Origin: Zingiber officinale
Taxonomy: Eukaryota > Streptophyta > Magnoliopsida > Zingiberales > Zingiberaceae
NCBI RefSeq assembly: GCF_018446385.1
Contig: NC_055986.1
Span: 104,007,344-104,071,343 of the forward strand
Direction of reading: 5' to 3'
Length of the DNA stretch: 64,000 nt
Positions 11,566 through 22,831 of the stretch are shown here, piece by piece; position 1 is the first letter of the stretch; each line of letters opens with the position of its first letter. Below the pieces are notes generated by a model. It did no database searches. It saw only the letters and a list, made by a program, of their open reading frames with translations, and was not told where the DNA came from. The position numbers and the translations under genes were made by a program.

Positions 11566-12509
11566 TGTTGGTGCAGCGGAGGCCGGCAAGAGGGGGGTGA
11601 ATTGCTGAAAACAAAAATTAAACTATACCCTCCTCGTACTTTCAACTCAATTAGTGCAATAGTGATAAATTAATAAAGCAATAAAAACTAAATAAAGAAA
11701 TACAGAGAAGATCAGGATTTTAACCTGGTTACAACCAAGAAGGTTGTTAATCCAGGGCAGTAGAAAAAGCGCAGTAGAAAAATTCTCCTTCTCTGAAGGC
11801 GGAGAAGCCTTTTACACTTTGGAAGCTCAGAACTATTGCTAGGAAACACTACACAGTTGATTGCTTGAGTTTTTATTGAATTCCTAGCTCCAGGGGCCTT
11901 TATATAGGCCCTAGAAATCTTATCCCGAGAGTCCAAGGCGCCTCCAATAGGGTTCAAGGCGCCTCCAACTTGATCTGCGGATAAAACTTTATCCACAGCG
12001 CAAACGGTCAAACTAGCATGCTCAAGGCGCCTTAAACAATCCATTCAAGGCGCCTTCAATGTGTTTAAGGCGCCTTCAATGTGTTTAAGGCGCCTTCAAG
12101 GTTCCTGCTACAGTATTTTCTGCTACAGTAACTTCCAGCCTCTTTTGACTCCTTTTCTTCTTCACTTTGTCTTCCGAAGCTCCGTTTGTTTGGGTGATTT
12201 CGGCCAACCGAAATAGGGCTCACCCGAACCCAATTTCCGGCCTTCCTCGAGCAGCCTTCCGTCTCGGCTTAACGTCCCTCGAACGCCGCGCACGCTCTTC
12301 ACGCCCACCGGAGTACTCTTCCGCAGCTCTCTCGTCCTTCAGACGCACTGAGCCCGTCGGCTCCCTTCCCGTGCCGTCCTTCTCGCTAGCTGCGTCTTCC
12401 GCTCAACTTCCTGTGTTCCTAAGCTCCTGCACACTCAGACACAGGGATCAAACACAGCAGGACCTAACCAACTTGGTTGATCACATCAAAACTACCACGG
12501 GGTCCAACA
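11566..12509 (-). repeat. 5' LTR of the 9193-12509 element
   Basis: Same sequence as 9193-10111 with small differences: a short duplication of the AGTAGAAAAA segment near 11760 and an extra copy of the AAGGCGCCTTCAATGTGTTT unit near 12060. The open frame crossing its right half is not a gene. Confidence 0.93.
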
Positions 12510-12514
12510 AAGCG

Positions 12515-13407
12515 TTGTCATTTGCTTCTCTATTCTCCGAAAGTTGTAAAGTCCAAATCATATCTTTACCAATTATTGTATTCATGGAAGCTTCACAACC
12601 TAGGTCAAAGTTCTGCTTCACTACCTTTTTCATTACGTTAACTCGTTATTGTCCCGAGTTTCACCACCTTCATCGGATTAGGCGCTCCTTATTGTTCCAT
12701 CACACCACATTAGTACATCTATGAGAATGTAGAAGTATCCATCATCATCTCCAAAGGCAAAACTTTGGAGAGTAAAAGTATTTTTTTTAATTGTTCATTT
12801 ATTTCTCATTATAGCTTTATTTATGAATACACATTTTTTATATTTAACCTTGTTAATACTATCCAGATGAATTTCCTAATATATACTTTATCTAAATAGG
12901 TTAATACTATCAAGATGAATTATTAATACTATTTAACTTTGGTATAAAGTGCAGTTTAATTTAATATTTGTCATATTTCTTACCTAATATGTGTTAAGGA
13001 TTTCTTAATTTAAATAGGTTATATCATCTCTAAACCTAGCCCCTTATGTATGTATAGAACTCATAGTGTTGTCGATAAATTTAAAAATTTTAATATTTTT
13101 AAGATTATAATATGTATAGAACTCTTAGTTCATTAACTTAATTTAAATTATCAACAAATTTAATATTTTTTTAGATTATATATTATTTATGTTTGCATTT
13201 ATTCTAATTTCATAATTGTTAATTATGTTTCCATTCGTTGTATAGAGTTAGTAACTAAATTTTGTTTAACTTTGTTTTACTAATGATATTTTATTGAATT
13301 TTACAAATTTTGAGTATTGTTTTGTTATATAGCAGGAAAGTAAAAGAAATACATTAAGTTCAAGAAGTGTAATTCAATTATCAAGTTTGCAAGACAAGTT
13401 ACATTGA
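12515..13407. other. AT-rich stretch without a recognisable gene
   Basis: Right flank of the preceding insertion. From 12780 on it is very AT-rich, with repeated TTTAATTTAAAT-like words and no coding signature. It leads into the decayed gene at 13408. Confidence 0.45.
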
Positions 13408-13779
13408 ATGAGCAAGTTGGGATATTTTATAGATTTTTATTCTGAAACTTTCATAAGAGGAAAGACAAAGGGTCATTCAGGAGTTATACTCCACGAAAAA
13501 CACGTAAGTGTTATAAGAAATAGCCCATTTTCATTATTCATGAGCATACCAGAAATTCAACATCTTAGGGGATTACTAGTGAACATATTTGAGAGTTGGG
13601 ATTGCGAATAAGAGACATTCAAATTCGCCAACGTGGTTATGTCCTTCACAACCAATGATGTAGCATTATTGCTTGGAATCCCAAATAGAGGCAGACATGT
13701 CGTGATGCATTGTAATGTTGCCTCTGGTGCATTATTTGAAACATTTTTTTCCAAGTTAGATCTAGATTGGAAAATCTAA
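13408..13779 (+). pseudogene. Decayed plant-mobile-domain/DUF1985-like protein gene, exon fragment
   Basis: The frame reads through 124 codons with one in-frame TAA at 13609-13611. Before the stop it has IPEIQHLRGLLVNIFESWDC. After it comes FANVVMSFTTNDVALLLGIP, then NRGRH. The pattern of a short N-terminal block, WDC/W-type helix and FTxxDVAxLLGIPNRG resembles the transposase-associated plant mobile domain and DUF1985 proteins found next to Ulp1 proteases in Mutator-like elements. Weaker, discontinuous coding-like text follows at about 13980-14290 (TLKTPRCTFSLPYMKRFTN, ISKWRSIYSHK), so more exons may be present. The family call rests on motif likeness. Confidence 0.45.
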
Positions 13780-14649
13780 TGAGGACATATTGTCTCCAAG
13801 TCGATTCAGATTCGGATGTTTTGCTATTTTATAAATTTTATATTTTATATCTTTTTTCTTCTATTTTATTTGCTTCTGGGACATATAAGTTATCTTTAAG
13901 AATTGTAAATATTGTCGATAATTTCAACAACCTAGGAAGTTATAATTGAGTTAAGGCTATATATAATTATATGGCTCCTCAACTCCCAATATTTGGGAAT
14001 GCTTTTACATTGAAGACTCCTAGGTGTACCTTCTCACTGCCTTATATGAAGAGATTTACTAATCTACTTGTTGTAAGTTTTTATTGGTAAGTTAATATAT
14101 TTCATAAATATTTTAATAGTATCTAATTGTTTAATTATGACATAGATTTGGTTTCTTGTGCATGTCTCTATTCAAGTGATAGACAATATTGTAACACCAA
14201 GGATAAGTAAGTGGAGATCTATTTATTCTCACAAAAATAAAATAAAGGCTAGGTTAGCAAAAGTCTGTCTTAGCCAGGTAATCATTATGTGTATTTCAAC
14301 TCATGCTAAATTCATCTTATATAGCTAATGGTTTTTAATTAATTATGTATCATTAATGATTTTGTATATTATTATTGATATTCTCCCTACCCCTGAGGAA
14401 GTAAATTTACTTGGCGCCCCCTCCTTATTAAATTTGAGTCTGCACCACAACGGTGTGAGACATCGGCTTCACAATTTCATATAGACTTAGAGGAAGAAAT
14501 TGGATGTGTTCATTGCATTAAAAAGGAAAAAATAATCCAAAAGCTTACCCTTGATAATGAAAGCTTAGTGAAAGTTAATCGAGAATTAGTTGCCATTCTA
14601 GAAAGGATTTTTTTTTTTATCTAGCTAGCCATCCTGCAAAAGATCCTCA
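13780..14649. other. AT-rich DNA with possible exon scraps of the same decayed gene
   Basis: Coding-like stretches on the plus strand at about 14005-14075 and 14150-14280 are separated by AT-rich, intron-like DNA. Nothing else was recognised. Confidence 0.35.
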
Positions 14650-15477
14650 TCTTGACCTTGTTTCAACCAATCTGAAGAGGCCAATCGATCAACCGATCGA
14701 TTGGGGAGACCTTCTCGCAAGTACAGAGAGGTTCCCAATCAATCAGTCGATCAATTGGGCAACGACAATCGATCAGTTGATTAATTGAGGTTGGATTTCT
14801 GGCAAGAATGCGAGGAAGCCTGAATCGATCGGTCAATCGATTTAGGGCTTTTTCCAGTGAGAGCATAGAGGCACCCTGAATCGATCGGTCGATCGATTCA
14901 AGCCTTCCCAATCGATTGGGATATGACCGTTGCGCATGATACATGTTTTGGACGGCTGGGATCTTACGTGACAATCGATTGGGAGGAAGCTCAATCGATT
15001 AGGAGTCGTAGATCGTGAAATATAAAGGCGACGGTAAGTTCAAATGAAGAAGTGCACACACAAGATCTTTACGACTGAGCTCATGATTCTTCCGCTAGTT
15101 CTTGAAGCATCTTAGGGACAAGTGTTGTTGCATTTTCAAGAGTCAAGAGGCATCTAAAACCTACAAGAGATCAAAACAGAAGGTTCTTCATTTGTATTAT
15201 CATGTATTTATTTCTTATTTTGAGCTGTATGTTTGTGTGAGTTTGTACGAGGTTTCTCCACCTCTGGTTGTATCCGAGAAGGAGTATCTTTCTTAGTGGA
15301 GAGTGCGTCGTGTGTGAATCTTTGGATTAATCACCTCTTCTTGAGGTGGATACCAAGTAAATCCTGGTGCTAGCGTTGTGATCATGTTGTGAGGTTTTCC
15401 GCTGCATCATCATCATCTTCGAAGCAAGCAAGCAAGTGCGACAAGCTAATCACCCCTTGCTTCGAAGTGACCCAACA
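14650..15477 (+). repeat. 5'-truncated LTR
   Basis: Begins abruptly within U3. Bases 14675-15005 hold repeated ATCGAT palindromes of the form CAATCGATC-N-GATCGATTG. A TATA motif, AAATATAAAGG, follows at about 15017. The LTR ends CCCAACA at 15477, three bases before the primer site. Confidence 0.75.
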
Positions 15478-15479
15478 AG

Positions 15480-15491
15480 TGGTATCAGAGC
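15480..15491 (+). promoter_or_regulatory. Primer binding site for tRNA-iMet
   Basis: TGGTATCAGAGC directly downstream of the LTR end. Confidence 0.92.
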
Positions 15492-15602
15492 AAGGCCGCT
15501 CTTTACCAGACTTATCGCCGGAAGGGCAACGAGCTCGAGGAAGAAGAAGTTGAAGCCTAAATTTCATTAAGTCAAAGATTTCATCAAAGGCTCAACTTCA
15601 AA

Positions 15603-16890
15603 ATGGATTTCCGAGATGGATTCGACACAAGAATGCCTCCACCATTCACATCGACAAGCTTCAATTCCTGGAAATCAAGAATTGAAAACTTCTTCATGAT
15701 AGAGATAGAGCAAGATTTGCTCTAATAGAGGGATTTGAAGCTCCAATGGATTCAAAAGGCAAAATCTTCAAGAAAAGTAATGGAGCAATGAGCAAATTCA
15801 AAGGTGCTAGGCAAATGGCAAGGTAACCAAATTATTGGTTAGTTTATTACTAAGCACAATTTTATGTAAGATTGGAGAATGCAAAGATGTCAAGGAGCTT
15901 TGGAGCGAGTTGGTAAGAATTCATGAAGAACCCTCTACTACACCAAATCAAGATAAATCCAAAGAGGCAACTTATTGGATCAAGAAGAAGAGAACTCCGA
16001 GATTGAGAGGTGCTCAACATCAGAAGAAGAAGAAATCAAAGAAGCTTCATCCTCAATGAAGGGCAACGAAAAAGACAAAGAGGGAGAATACTCTTTGTTC
16101 AATGTGCAAGAGGATGAACAAGAAGAGGCCTCCACCTCTAGGATTGAGGGGAAGCATCATTCATTGACGTCGGAGCAAGAAGAACTTCTACGTCCGGGTT
16201 AAATGGAGAGGAAGATGATGTCACCTCCACAAGTCAAGAAAAATAAAATGGAGGATCATGTGCCACCCTTACAAGCAAAGGTATAGAAATTTCAATTAGC
16301 AATAATAAAAATCATATTATTACTTTGAGTGAAGGGAGAAAGGGCATTACAAAAGCAAGTGCCCTAAGTTGACAAAGAAGAAAGGCCAAGTGGAACCAAA
16401 AGGCATGGAGAAGCCCAAGAAGGTCAGTTCCATAACAAGGAAGAGCAAGGAACATATTATGTGTTTCTTATGCAATCAAAGAGGGCATTATCATAGTCAA
16501 CATCCTAAGGGGAAGAAATCGACCAAAGTCAAAGGAGAAAGCTCAAGTCAAGGGGGAGTTTCAAAGGAAAAACTCAAGGTATCACTTATTGAGCCAATTC
16601 CTTTGACCCATAATAAAAAGCATGCTAGAAATACTTTATATCATTTTAATACTATTTATCATGAAAATAGAAGGCATGATAGGATCAAAGAAAAATATGT
16701 AGCTCTTCATGCTAAGTCTACCTAACCTAAGGTTAGGAAGGAGGATAACAATCTAAGTAAAAATTCTAAGAATTTTAGGTATATGCCTAGAAATAGAAAT
16801 GCTCAAGAACTAAATGAAAAATTAAAATCTAAGGATTTAAGGATGGAAAACCAAGTCTTAAAGTCAAGGCTTGATAAATTAAGTTTGAGT
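15603..16890 (+). pseudogene. Decayed gag gene
   Basis: Starts with MDFRDGFDTRMPPPFTSTSF and SWKSRIENF, closely matching the intact gag at 34725. Stops and shifts appear from about 15710. Recognisable later pieces are the acidic Glu/Ser linker (15975-16200, CSTSEEEEIKEASSS), one CCHC knuckle C-x2-C-x4-H-x4-H (near 16460; the last Cys is His) and the basic HARNTLYHFNTIYHENRRH region. The first knuckle is destroyed. Confidence 0.85.
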
Positions 16891-17205
16891 TTAACTTAAT
16901 TTTTAGTTAAGTTTAAGTTAATTTAGATGTAAATTTAAGTTCAAGTTAGTTTAAGTTTAATTTAATTTTAATTTAATTTTAAGTTAGTTTAATTTTAATT
17001 TAATTTTAAATTAGTTTAATTTTAAATTAGTTTAATTTTAATTTAATTTTAAGTTAGTTTAATTTTAATTTAAAGTTAGTTTTAATTAAGTAAGATTAAT
17101 TAAGTAACTTTTAATTAAGTTTAATTAAATTTAATTAAGTTTAATTAAATTTAATTAAGTTTAATTAAGTTAGTTTAATTAAGTAAGATTAATTAAGTGA
17201 GTTGA
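16880..17205. repeat. AT-rich low-complexity spacer, TTTAATTAAG type
   Basis: Irregular tandem words of the type AAGTTTAATT. The block matches in style the spacer at 20160-20575, which lies beside the next copy of the conserved segment. Confidence 0.8.
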
Positions 17206-17206
17206 T

Positions 17207-17406
17207 CCATCTCACCCTTTTTTCTAGATTATCAATCAAGGAGTCTTATTTATTTTGTGAGATGGTTAATTTTATCTTTACTTTAGATTAAACTCTAAGG
17301 ATTTATTCACATTTGAGTTAGACTAAGATTTAACAGTTAGTTAATTAAATATCCATTTCAATAATTGGCTTCTAGCCTGTGGCGAGACACTAGGCCTTCT
17401 TGGGTA
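17207..17406 (-). repeat. Conserved linker segment of the minus-strand Copia family, copy 1
   Basis: The same roughly 200-bp block, starting near GATCCATCTCACC and ending CTTCTTGGGTA, recurs at 20576-20785 and 31463-31680, each time next to an AT-rich spacer. In the two better copies it lies between gag and protease of a minus-strand element. Here it is a stranded piece. Confidence 0.75.
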
Positions 17407-17464
17407 TGAGAAATCTTGGCTTCTAGCCGTGCCAAGTGGGTCAAAGACGACGCAACCAAGCCCA

Positions 17465-17572
17465 AGCTCTAAAATGAAGTTTGAAGTCACCTGCTATGGC
17501 TGTAACAAGAAGGGGCATATCAAGGCGAATTATCCAAATCAGAAGGAAGTGAAGAAGCAAAGAAGAAAGAAG
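17465..17572 (+). pseudogene. Isolated gag zinc-knuckle fragment
   Basis: The plus frame reads VTCYGCNKKGHIKANYPNQK followed by a Lys/Arg-rich tail. It is a CCHC knuckle whose last Cys has become Tyr. It is fused to the LTR fragment on its right, so it is recombination debris. Confidence 0.65.
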
Positions 17573-18315
17573 GTCATCTCGTGCCAAGTGTCTGGTCAAC
17601 CTTGACCCACTTGGACTTATCATCTCGTGCCAAGTGTCTGGTCCTCCATGACCCACTTAGACTTCCAAACACTAAATGTTTGGTCACCCCGAACCCACCT
17701 AGATTTCCACACGTCTGACTTCACTCACCAAGACTTTCACCTAGCTTCACTCATCAAGATTTTCTCACTTCCTAGCTTCACTCACTAGATCTTTTACCTA
17801 ACTTCACTCATCAGGATTTTCCATTTGCCTAGCTTCACTCACTAGATCTTTCATCTGGCTTCATTCCCCAGGATTTTCCAACTGCCTAGCTTCACTCACT
17901 AGGTCTTTCACCCAACTTCACTCACTTGGATTTTCTAACTACTTAGGTTCGCTCACTAGGACTTTCCATCTGTCTGGCTTCACTCAGTAGGACTTTCCAC
18001 ACCAAGTGTCTGATCAACACTGATCCACTTAGATTTTCATCGTCTGCCAACCTCCCCGTTAGACTTGCCCTTACCTAACTTTCAGTTAGGACTTTCCAGT
18101 TAAGTATCCGGTCAACCTTGACCTACTTGACTCTTTTTCATACCAAACTAGTCAAACATTAACCAGAGGAGAATTTCTCTAGCGATCTCCCCAAATGGAC
18201 AATTGCACCTGCAATCGTCATACATTGTCAAACATCAAAACTCAAACATCAAGACTCAAGCTTGAGCCAATTCAAGCTTAGTCAACCTTGACCTAGGGAA
18301 ATTGTAGCAATATAC
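17573..18315 (-). repeat. LTR fragment of the 33115-type family, inverted
   Basis: The right end, read on the minus strand, matches the LTR start of the 33115 element (CCCTAGGTCAAGGTTGACT, then AAGCTTGAGT and GTTTGAC-ATG). Leftward it carries the same hairpin units (CCAAGTG...CACTTGG around GGTCAA/TTGACC) and the GAGTGAAG units with more decay. It breaks off inside the LTR at 17573. It interrupts the reverse-transcriptase remnant to its right. Confidence 0.75.
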
Positions 18316-20055
18316 AGGTGCATAGGTTTTATCATAATCTAGCCCTTCTCCTTGGCTGAGCCCCTTAGCTACTAGTTTATCTTTATTTCTTACTATTTCT
18401 CCTTTATCATCTAGTTTATTCCTAAAAACCCACTTGGTGTCAATTATAGTTTTATTTATTGGTTTAGGTACTAGTTCCTAGACTTGGTTTCTTTCAAATT
18501 GGCCTAGTTTTTCTTGCATTGCGATTATCCAATTTGAGTCCGGTAGGGCTTCTTCTATAGTCTTGGGTTTAATTTTGAAGATAAGGGCTATTTGACTTAA
18601 ATTTCTATAGGATGATCAAGTTTGAACTCCTAGGATCAGATCACCTAAGATTTGGTTAGGTGGGTGCTTGGATCTTACCCTAGGTGGTCTTATTTCAGGG
18701 TTAGTACTTGGTTCTTCTGATTCACTTGATTCATGTCAAATTTCATTATCTTCATCATCTTTATGTTTCTTGTATTTTAATTATTATTTTCATTGATTAA
18801 CTTAGGTAGGTTACTTTTTTATAAAAAATTACATTGATTATTTCTTCAACTTTTAAGGTATTTTTGTTATAGACTCTATAGGCTCTACTGGTTGTGGAAT
18901 ATCCTAAGAAGATGTCAGTTGTTGATTTTGATATAAATTTACCTAAATAATCCTTACTATTTAATATGTGTACTTTACATCCAAAAACTTTTAAATAACT
19001 TAGGTTGGGTATTTTATTATAATATATTTCATAAGAGGTTTTATTGTAAAATTTATTTATTAAGATTCTATTTTAAATGTAACAAGCTATGTTTATTACT
19101 TCTATCCAAAATTAATTACTTAGGTTATATTCGTTTAACATGGTTCTGATGACTTCTTGTAATGTCTTATTTTTTTTCTTTCCACTAGTCCATTTTGTTG
19201 AGGGGTTCTAAGACATGAAAAGTTATGGTGATATCCATTATTTTGGCAAAATTTGGTAAATCTATGATTCTCAAATCCCCCCACCCCATGATCACTTCTG
19301 ATTCTTATACTCTTGGTATCTTTTTTATTTCTATTAATTTGTAAAAATTATTAAAGGTTTCATCTTTGGTTTTTAGAAATTTTACCCAAGTAAATCTTGA
19401 GTAGTCATCAATTATTACTAAACAGTATTGATTTTTTTCTTAGTGACTTAGCTCCGTGTGAATTAAATAGGTATAAATGTAGAAGATCAAGTATTGAGTT
19501 AGTTCAATTTATGTTTGTTAGTTTATGGGTTGATTTAGTTTATTTACCTTGTTGACAAGCATTACAAATTGTGTTTTCTAAATTTATTAATTTTGGTATA
19601 CCTCTAACTAAACCATTTTGACTCATTTTTAGATGAGTATGATCCAATCTTCTATGCCACAGTTTGGTTTGCTCTTGTTGTGTCAATAAATACTTGAGTG
19701 ATGAGGTTGGTAGGTCAATTGTATAAATATTATTTTTTCTAATTCCCTTAAGTGTAATTATAGAATTTTTAATATTTTTAATTACATATTCAAAATTTGA
19801 AAATGTTACTAAGTAGCCCAAGTCACACAATTGACTTATGCTAAGTAAGTTAAATTTAAATGTATCAACTAATAAATATTTCAAATAATAAAATTGAAAC
19901 TTAGTTCAATATTACCTGTTTTGATTACCTTAAGTTTTCCATCATTGCCAAACGCAACTGAACCTAGGTTCTTGAGTTTTAAGTCGGTGAACTTCAATCG
20001 GTCTCCAGTCATGTATCTGGAGCATCCATTATCCAACATCCATTGGTCAAAATCC
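18316..20055 (-). pseudogene. Copia pol remnant: protease, GAG-pre-integrase, integrase, RT start
   Basis: Read on the minus strand. The protease at about 19921-20055 has WMLDNGCSRYMTGD (Asn where the family has catalytic DSG). The GAG-pre-integrase domain in the open frame 19540-19884 has LWHRRLDHTHLK and CNACQQGK. Integrase core pieces at about 18790-19330 include a TPQQNGLVERKN motif and KVFGCKVHIL. The RVT_2 start at about 18316-18570 has the TKWVFRNKLDDKGEIVRNK motif. Several stops and shifts separate these parts, so no working enzyme is encoded. Confidence 0.85.
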
Positions 20056-20159
20056 TTATATTTTTACACATAAAGTATTTGATTTGGATCCAATTTAAAT
20101 GGATTATAAGATAAATTGATTGAATTCAACTTCTTATGGTCCATCTCAGCCAATCTAGA

Positions 20160-20575
20160 TTGTCAATCACTTTATTTCTATGGGTGTTTATGAGATAGTT
20201 ATTAATTTTAACTTAGGTTTATTTGTTTTAATTTAAGGTTTATTTAGATTTAATTAGATTAGTTTAGGTTTAATTTTATTAATTTTGATATGATTAGATT
20301 AAATTTGAATTAATTAGATTTAAGGCTTAATTTGATTAATTTTGGTTGAGTTTTAATTAAGTTTAATTTTAGTTAAGTTTTAATTAGGTTTAATTTTAGC
20401 TAAATTAAGTTTAATTTTTGTTAAGTTTAATTTTAGTTAAGTTAGATTAAGTTTAATTTTAGTTAAGTTTTAATTAAGTTTAATTTTAATTAAGTTTAAT
20501 TTTTGTTAAGTTTTAATTAAAGTTAAATTTAGTTTAATTTTTGTTAAGTTTTAATTATCTAATTTTATTTTAAAC
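20160..20575. repeat. AT-rich low-complexity spacer, TTTAATTTTAGTTAAG type
   Basis: Irregular repeats of AAGTTTAATTTTAGTT lying between the protease and the conserved linker of the decayed Copia element. An analogous spacer with different words is at 30540-31440. Confidence 0.8.
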
Positions 20576-20785
20576 CTAAATCCATTTCACCCTTTTCTAG
20601 ATTGTCAATCAGAGAACCTTATAAGTTGTATGAGATAGTTAATTTTATTTTCAATTTAGATTAAAATCTAAAGATTGATTTACATTTGAGTTAGACTAAG
20701 GTTTAATAGTTAGTTAATTAAACATCTGTTTCGATAATTGACTTCTAGGCTATGGCGAGACACTAGACCTTTTTGGGTACTAGAA
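20576..20785 (-). repeat. Conserved linker segment, copy 2
   Basis: Second copy of the block also at 17207-17406 and 31463-31680. Downstream (20790-21130) it continues in register with the 31680-32090 region, including a degenerate WVPK...YLD-like linker. Confidence 0.75.
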
Positions 20786-21459
20786 CAACAACCACTTCTA
20801 AACAAAGTCTTTTAAAGAAATTAAATATTTAATTTTCTTTCTGAGAATCCTTGGTCTAACTAATCAAGTGTCGATCAAGCCTAAGTCTTTATCTATACAT
20901 CCTAATCTAAGCATAAATAATGAAATCAGTAAATCAGGCATCACATAATTTTATCTAATAAAAATGGTCTTTTTATTGGCTCCCCCTAAATCATAGTCTT
21001 GATAAGATCTATCAAGGTAGTGAATTTGATCCTTAGGGATCTAATATTGATTAAGTCCAACTTGATTAATCAAGTTAGACTTAGGGACTCAGATTTAAAT
21101 TTGTGTTTCCCTATATAACTGAGTCCAAATCGATTATATACAGCTCTTTGTTTTCCAAGGATCATATCAAGATTCTTGGAACTCAAAGTGAACCGTTCCA
21201 ATGAGTCCCTAAGTTCCTTGACTTGATTTTTCAAGTTGAAATTTTCTTCCTCAAGTTATTGGACTTGAGTTGAAGTTCCAGCTTGAACAGACTCAGTAAG
21301 TCACTTCCTTAAGGGTTGCTACCTCCTTTTGGAGTAACTTAACCCGAATGTTGGATTTTGCTAGTTTACACATCAGATAATTTATCAAGTTATGTAACTT
21401 ATCTACTTGAGAAGAACTTATAGTGTTGTTTAGACCTTATGAAATAAATATGGATCCAT

Positions 21460-22465
21460 GGCTTCTCTCAGATTCAGCTTTATATTTACTCTTGATTTGG
21501 ACTCGATGACTTGTTCTTAGCCCAGAAGCGTGAGGAAGCGTATCTATTCGAGATCTACATCTGAGTCTTCTGATGATGATTTATCCCATGTTGCTTGTTG
21601 CGCTTTCTTCTTCTACTGCTTCTTTGTTTTCTTTTGGTTTGGACAGTTTGTCTTGATATATCCTTTCTTATTGTAGCCATAGCAGGTGACATCAGACTTG
21701 GCCTTTGAGTTCAGTTCAGACTTGATTGTTTTGTCTTTGATTGAATCACCTTCTTCATCTTGCATTTTGTGAAACTCTTCTTCTTCTTGTACAATTTTCG
21801 TACCAGGTTCATGAGTGCGATGGTGATTTCATCATCATCTTCTGAGTTTGATTTGCCTTCGGACTCGGGTTCAATCCAGTGCTTGGTATTTTGTTCTTGA
21901 GTTTTATTTGTACCTACAACCAAAGCAATACTTTTCTCGACTGGCAGTGTATTAGTTTGTTCGTGAAGTTCAAATTTGAAAAACAACTCGTCTAATCTAA
22001 TTAGCGAAAATCCTTAGAAACTTTGTAAGCATCTACCATGGAAACCCATAAAGTGTTCCTCAAAATGACATTTAGCGCATACCTGATGACGTCGTAGTTA
22101 TCCACTTTTTGTCTGATTGTGTGGAGGTCATTCAGAAAATATTGGATGTGAGCATGTAACTGGCTCACTGATTTACCTTCCTCTATTTTTATATTATATA
22201 ATTTGTTTAAGATTAAGTCTTGTTTAGATACCTTTGTGTCGGAGGTCCCCTCGTGCAGTTCGATTAGTTTCTCCAACAAGTCTTTTGTGCTTGAGAATGA
22301 GCTGATTCGGTTATGCTCTTCTTTGGTTAGTCCGCATTGCAGAGTCTGAGTAGCTTTTGCATCGACCTCAATTTTCTTCATTATGTGTTGGTCCCAGTTT
22401 TTGCATGTTACCGGTTTTCCAGTGTCGTCGAGTGGAATGAGAAGACCATTTGGATGATAATCCAT
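21460..22465 (-). pseudogene. Gag gene of the decayed Copia element
   Basis: The start is at 22465 (MDYHPNGLLIPLDDTGKPVT). The UBN2 gag domain is open to 22001 (LQCGLTKEEHN, KLIELHEGT, KQDLILNKLYNIKIEEGKSV, YALNVILRNTLW), then a stop, then a second open piece at 21711-21986 with an acidic linker. A knuckle near 21670 reads C-x-G-Y with one Cys lost. The acidic stretch after it is frame-shifted. Best-preserved part of this element. Confidence 0.85.
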
Positions 22466-22817
22466 ATTTTGACTTGTGTCTTCAAGTGGTACTCCATCTA
22501 GCCTTTCCAGTAACCGAAGTTCTCACTGGAGAAAAGAGGCGGGCGTGCGGTATTGTAGCCTTCTTGATAGGCCATTAAAAAATTCTTGCACACAAAAGAA
22601 AAATGACAAAATGTCCCAAGACTTGGTCAAATTAGTAGTGCATGATAAAAGAAAACTAAGAACTCGAGTGGTGTTGCACCAATTTCAAGAAACAATAAAC
22701 TCGATCGAGAAAAATTATTAGAAGGGGTGATAGAACCAATTCTGACTGACTCTGAAAAACTCAAAAAATACCACAAAAAGTGTTTGAATGGTGGTTTCAC
22801 TGATTCAAAGCGGCCCC

Positions 22818-22829
22818 GCTCTAATACCA
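22818..22829 (-). promoter_or_regulatory. Degenerate tRNA-iMet primer binding site
   Basis: The minus strand reads TGGTATTAGAGC, one base off the standard site, two bases from the LTR end. Confidence 0.85.
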
Positions 22830-22831
22830 AT

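Larger units (their letters stand above)
9193..12509 (-). mobile_element. Complete gag-only LTR retrotransposon (non-autonomous, Copia-like)
   Basis: A 3317-bp element in minus orientation with two LTRs of 919 and 944 bp that begin TGTTGG and end CCAACA. It is flanked by a perfect 5-bp target duplication, AAGCG (9188-9192 and 12510-12514). It has a tRNA-iMet primer site, a gag-like ORF and a polypurine tract in the right order. No protease, integrase or reverse transcriptase is present, so it must use proteins from a relative. The LTRs look nearly identical apart from two small tandem duplications in the right one, suggesting a recent insertion. Confidence 0.95.
14650..17200 (+). mobile_element. 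Truncated LTR retrotransposon, relative of the 33115-42763 element
   Basis: Plus-strand remnant with a 5'-truncated LTR, iMet primer site and decayed gag. The leader after the LTR (AAGTGGTATCAGAGCAAGGC, then CGCCGGAAGGG) and the gag match the intact element at 34591 onward. No pol and no 3' LTR are attached; the sequence runs into rearranged pieces of other elements after about 16880. Confidence 0.8.

Noticed and set aside
12167..12724. Plus-strand open frame of 185 codons
   Set aside because: Lies across the LTR end of the 9193-12509 element, antisense to it, and runs over the target duplication.
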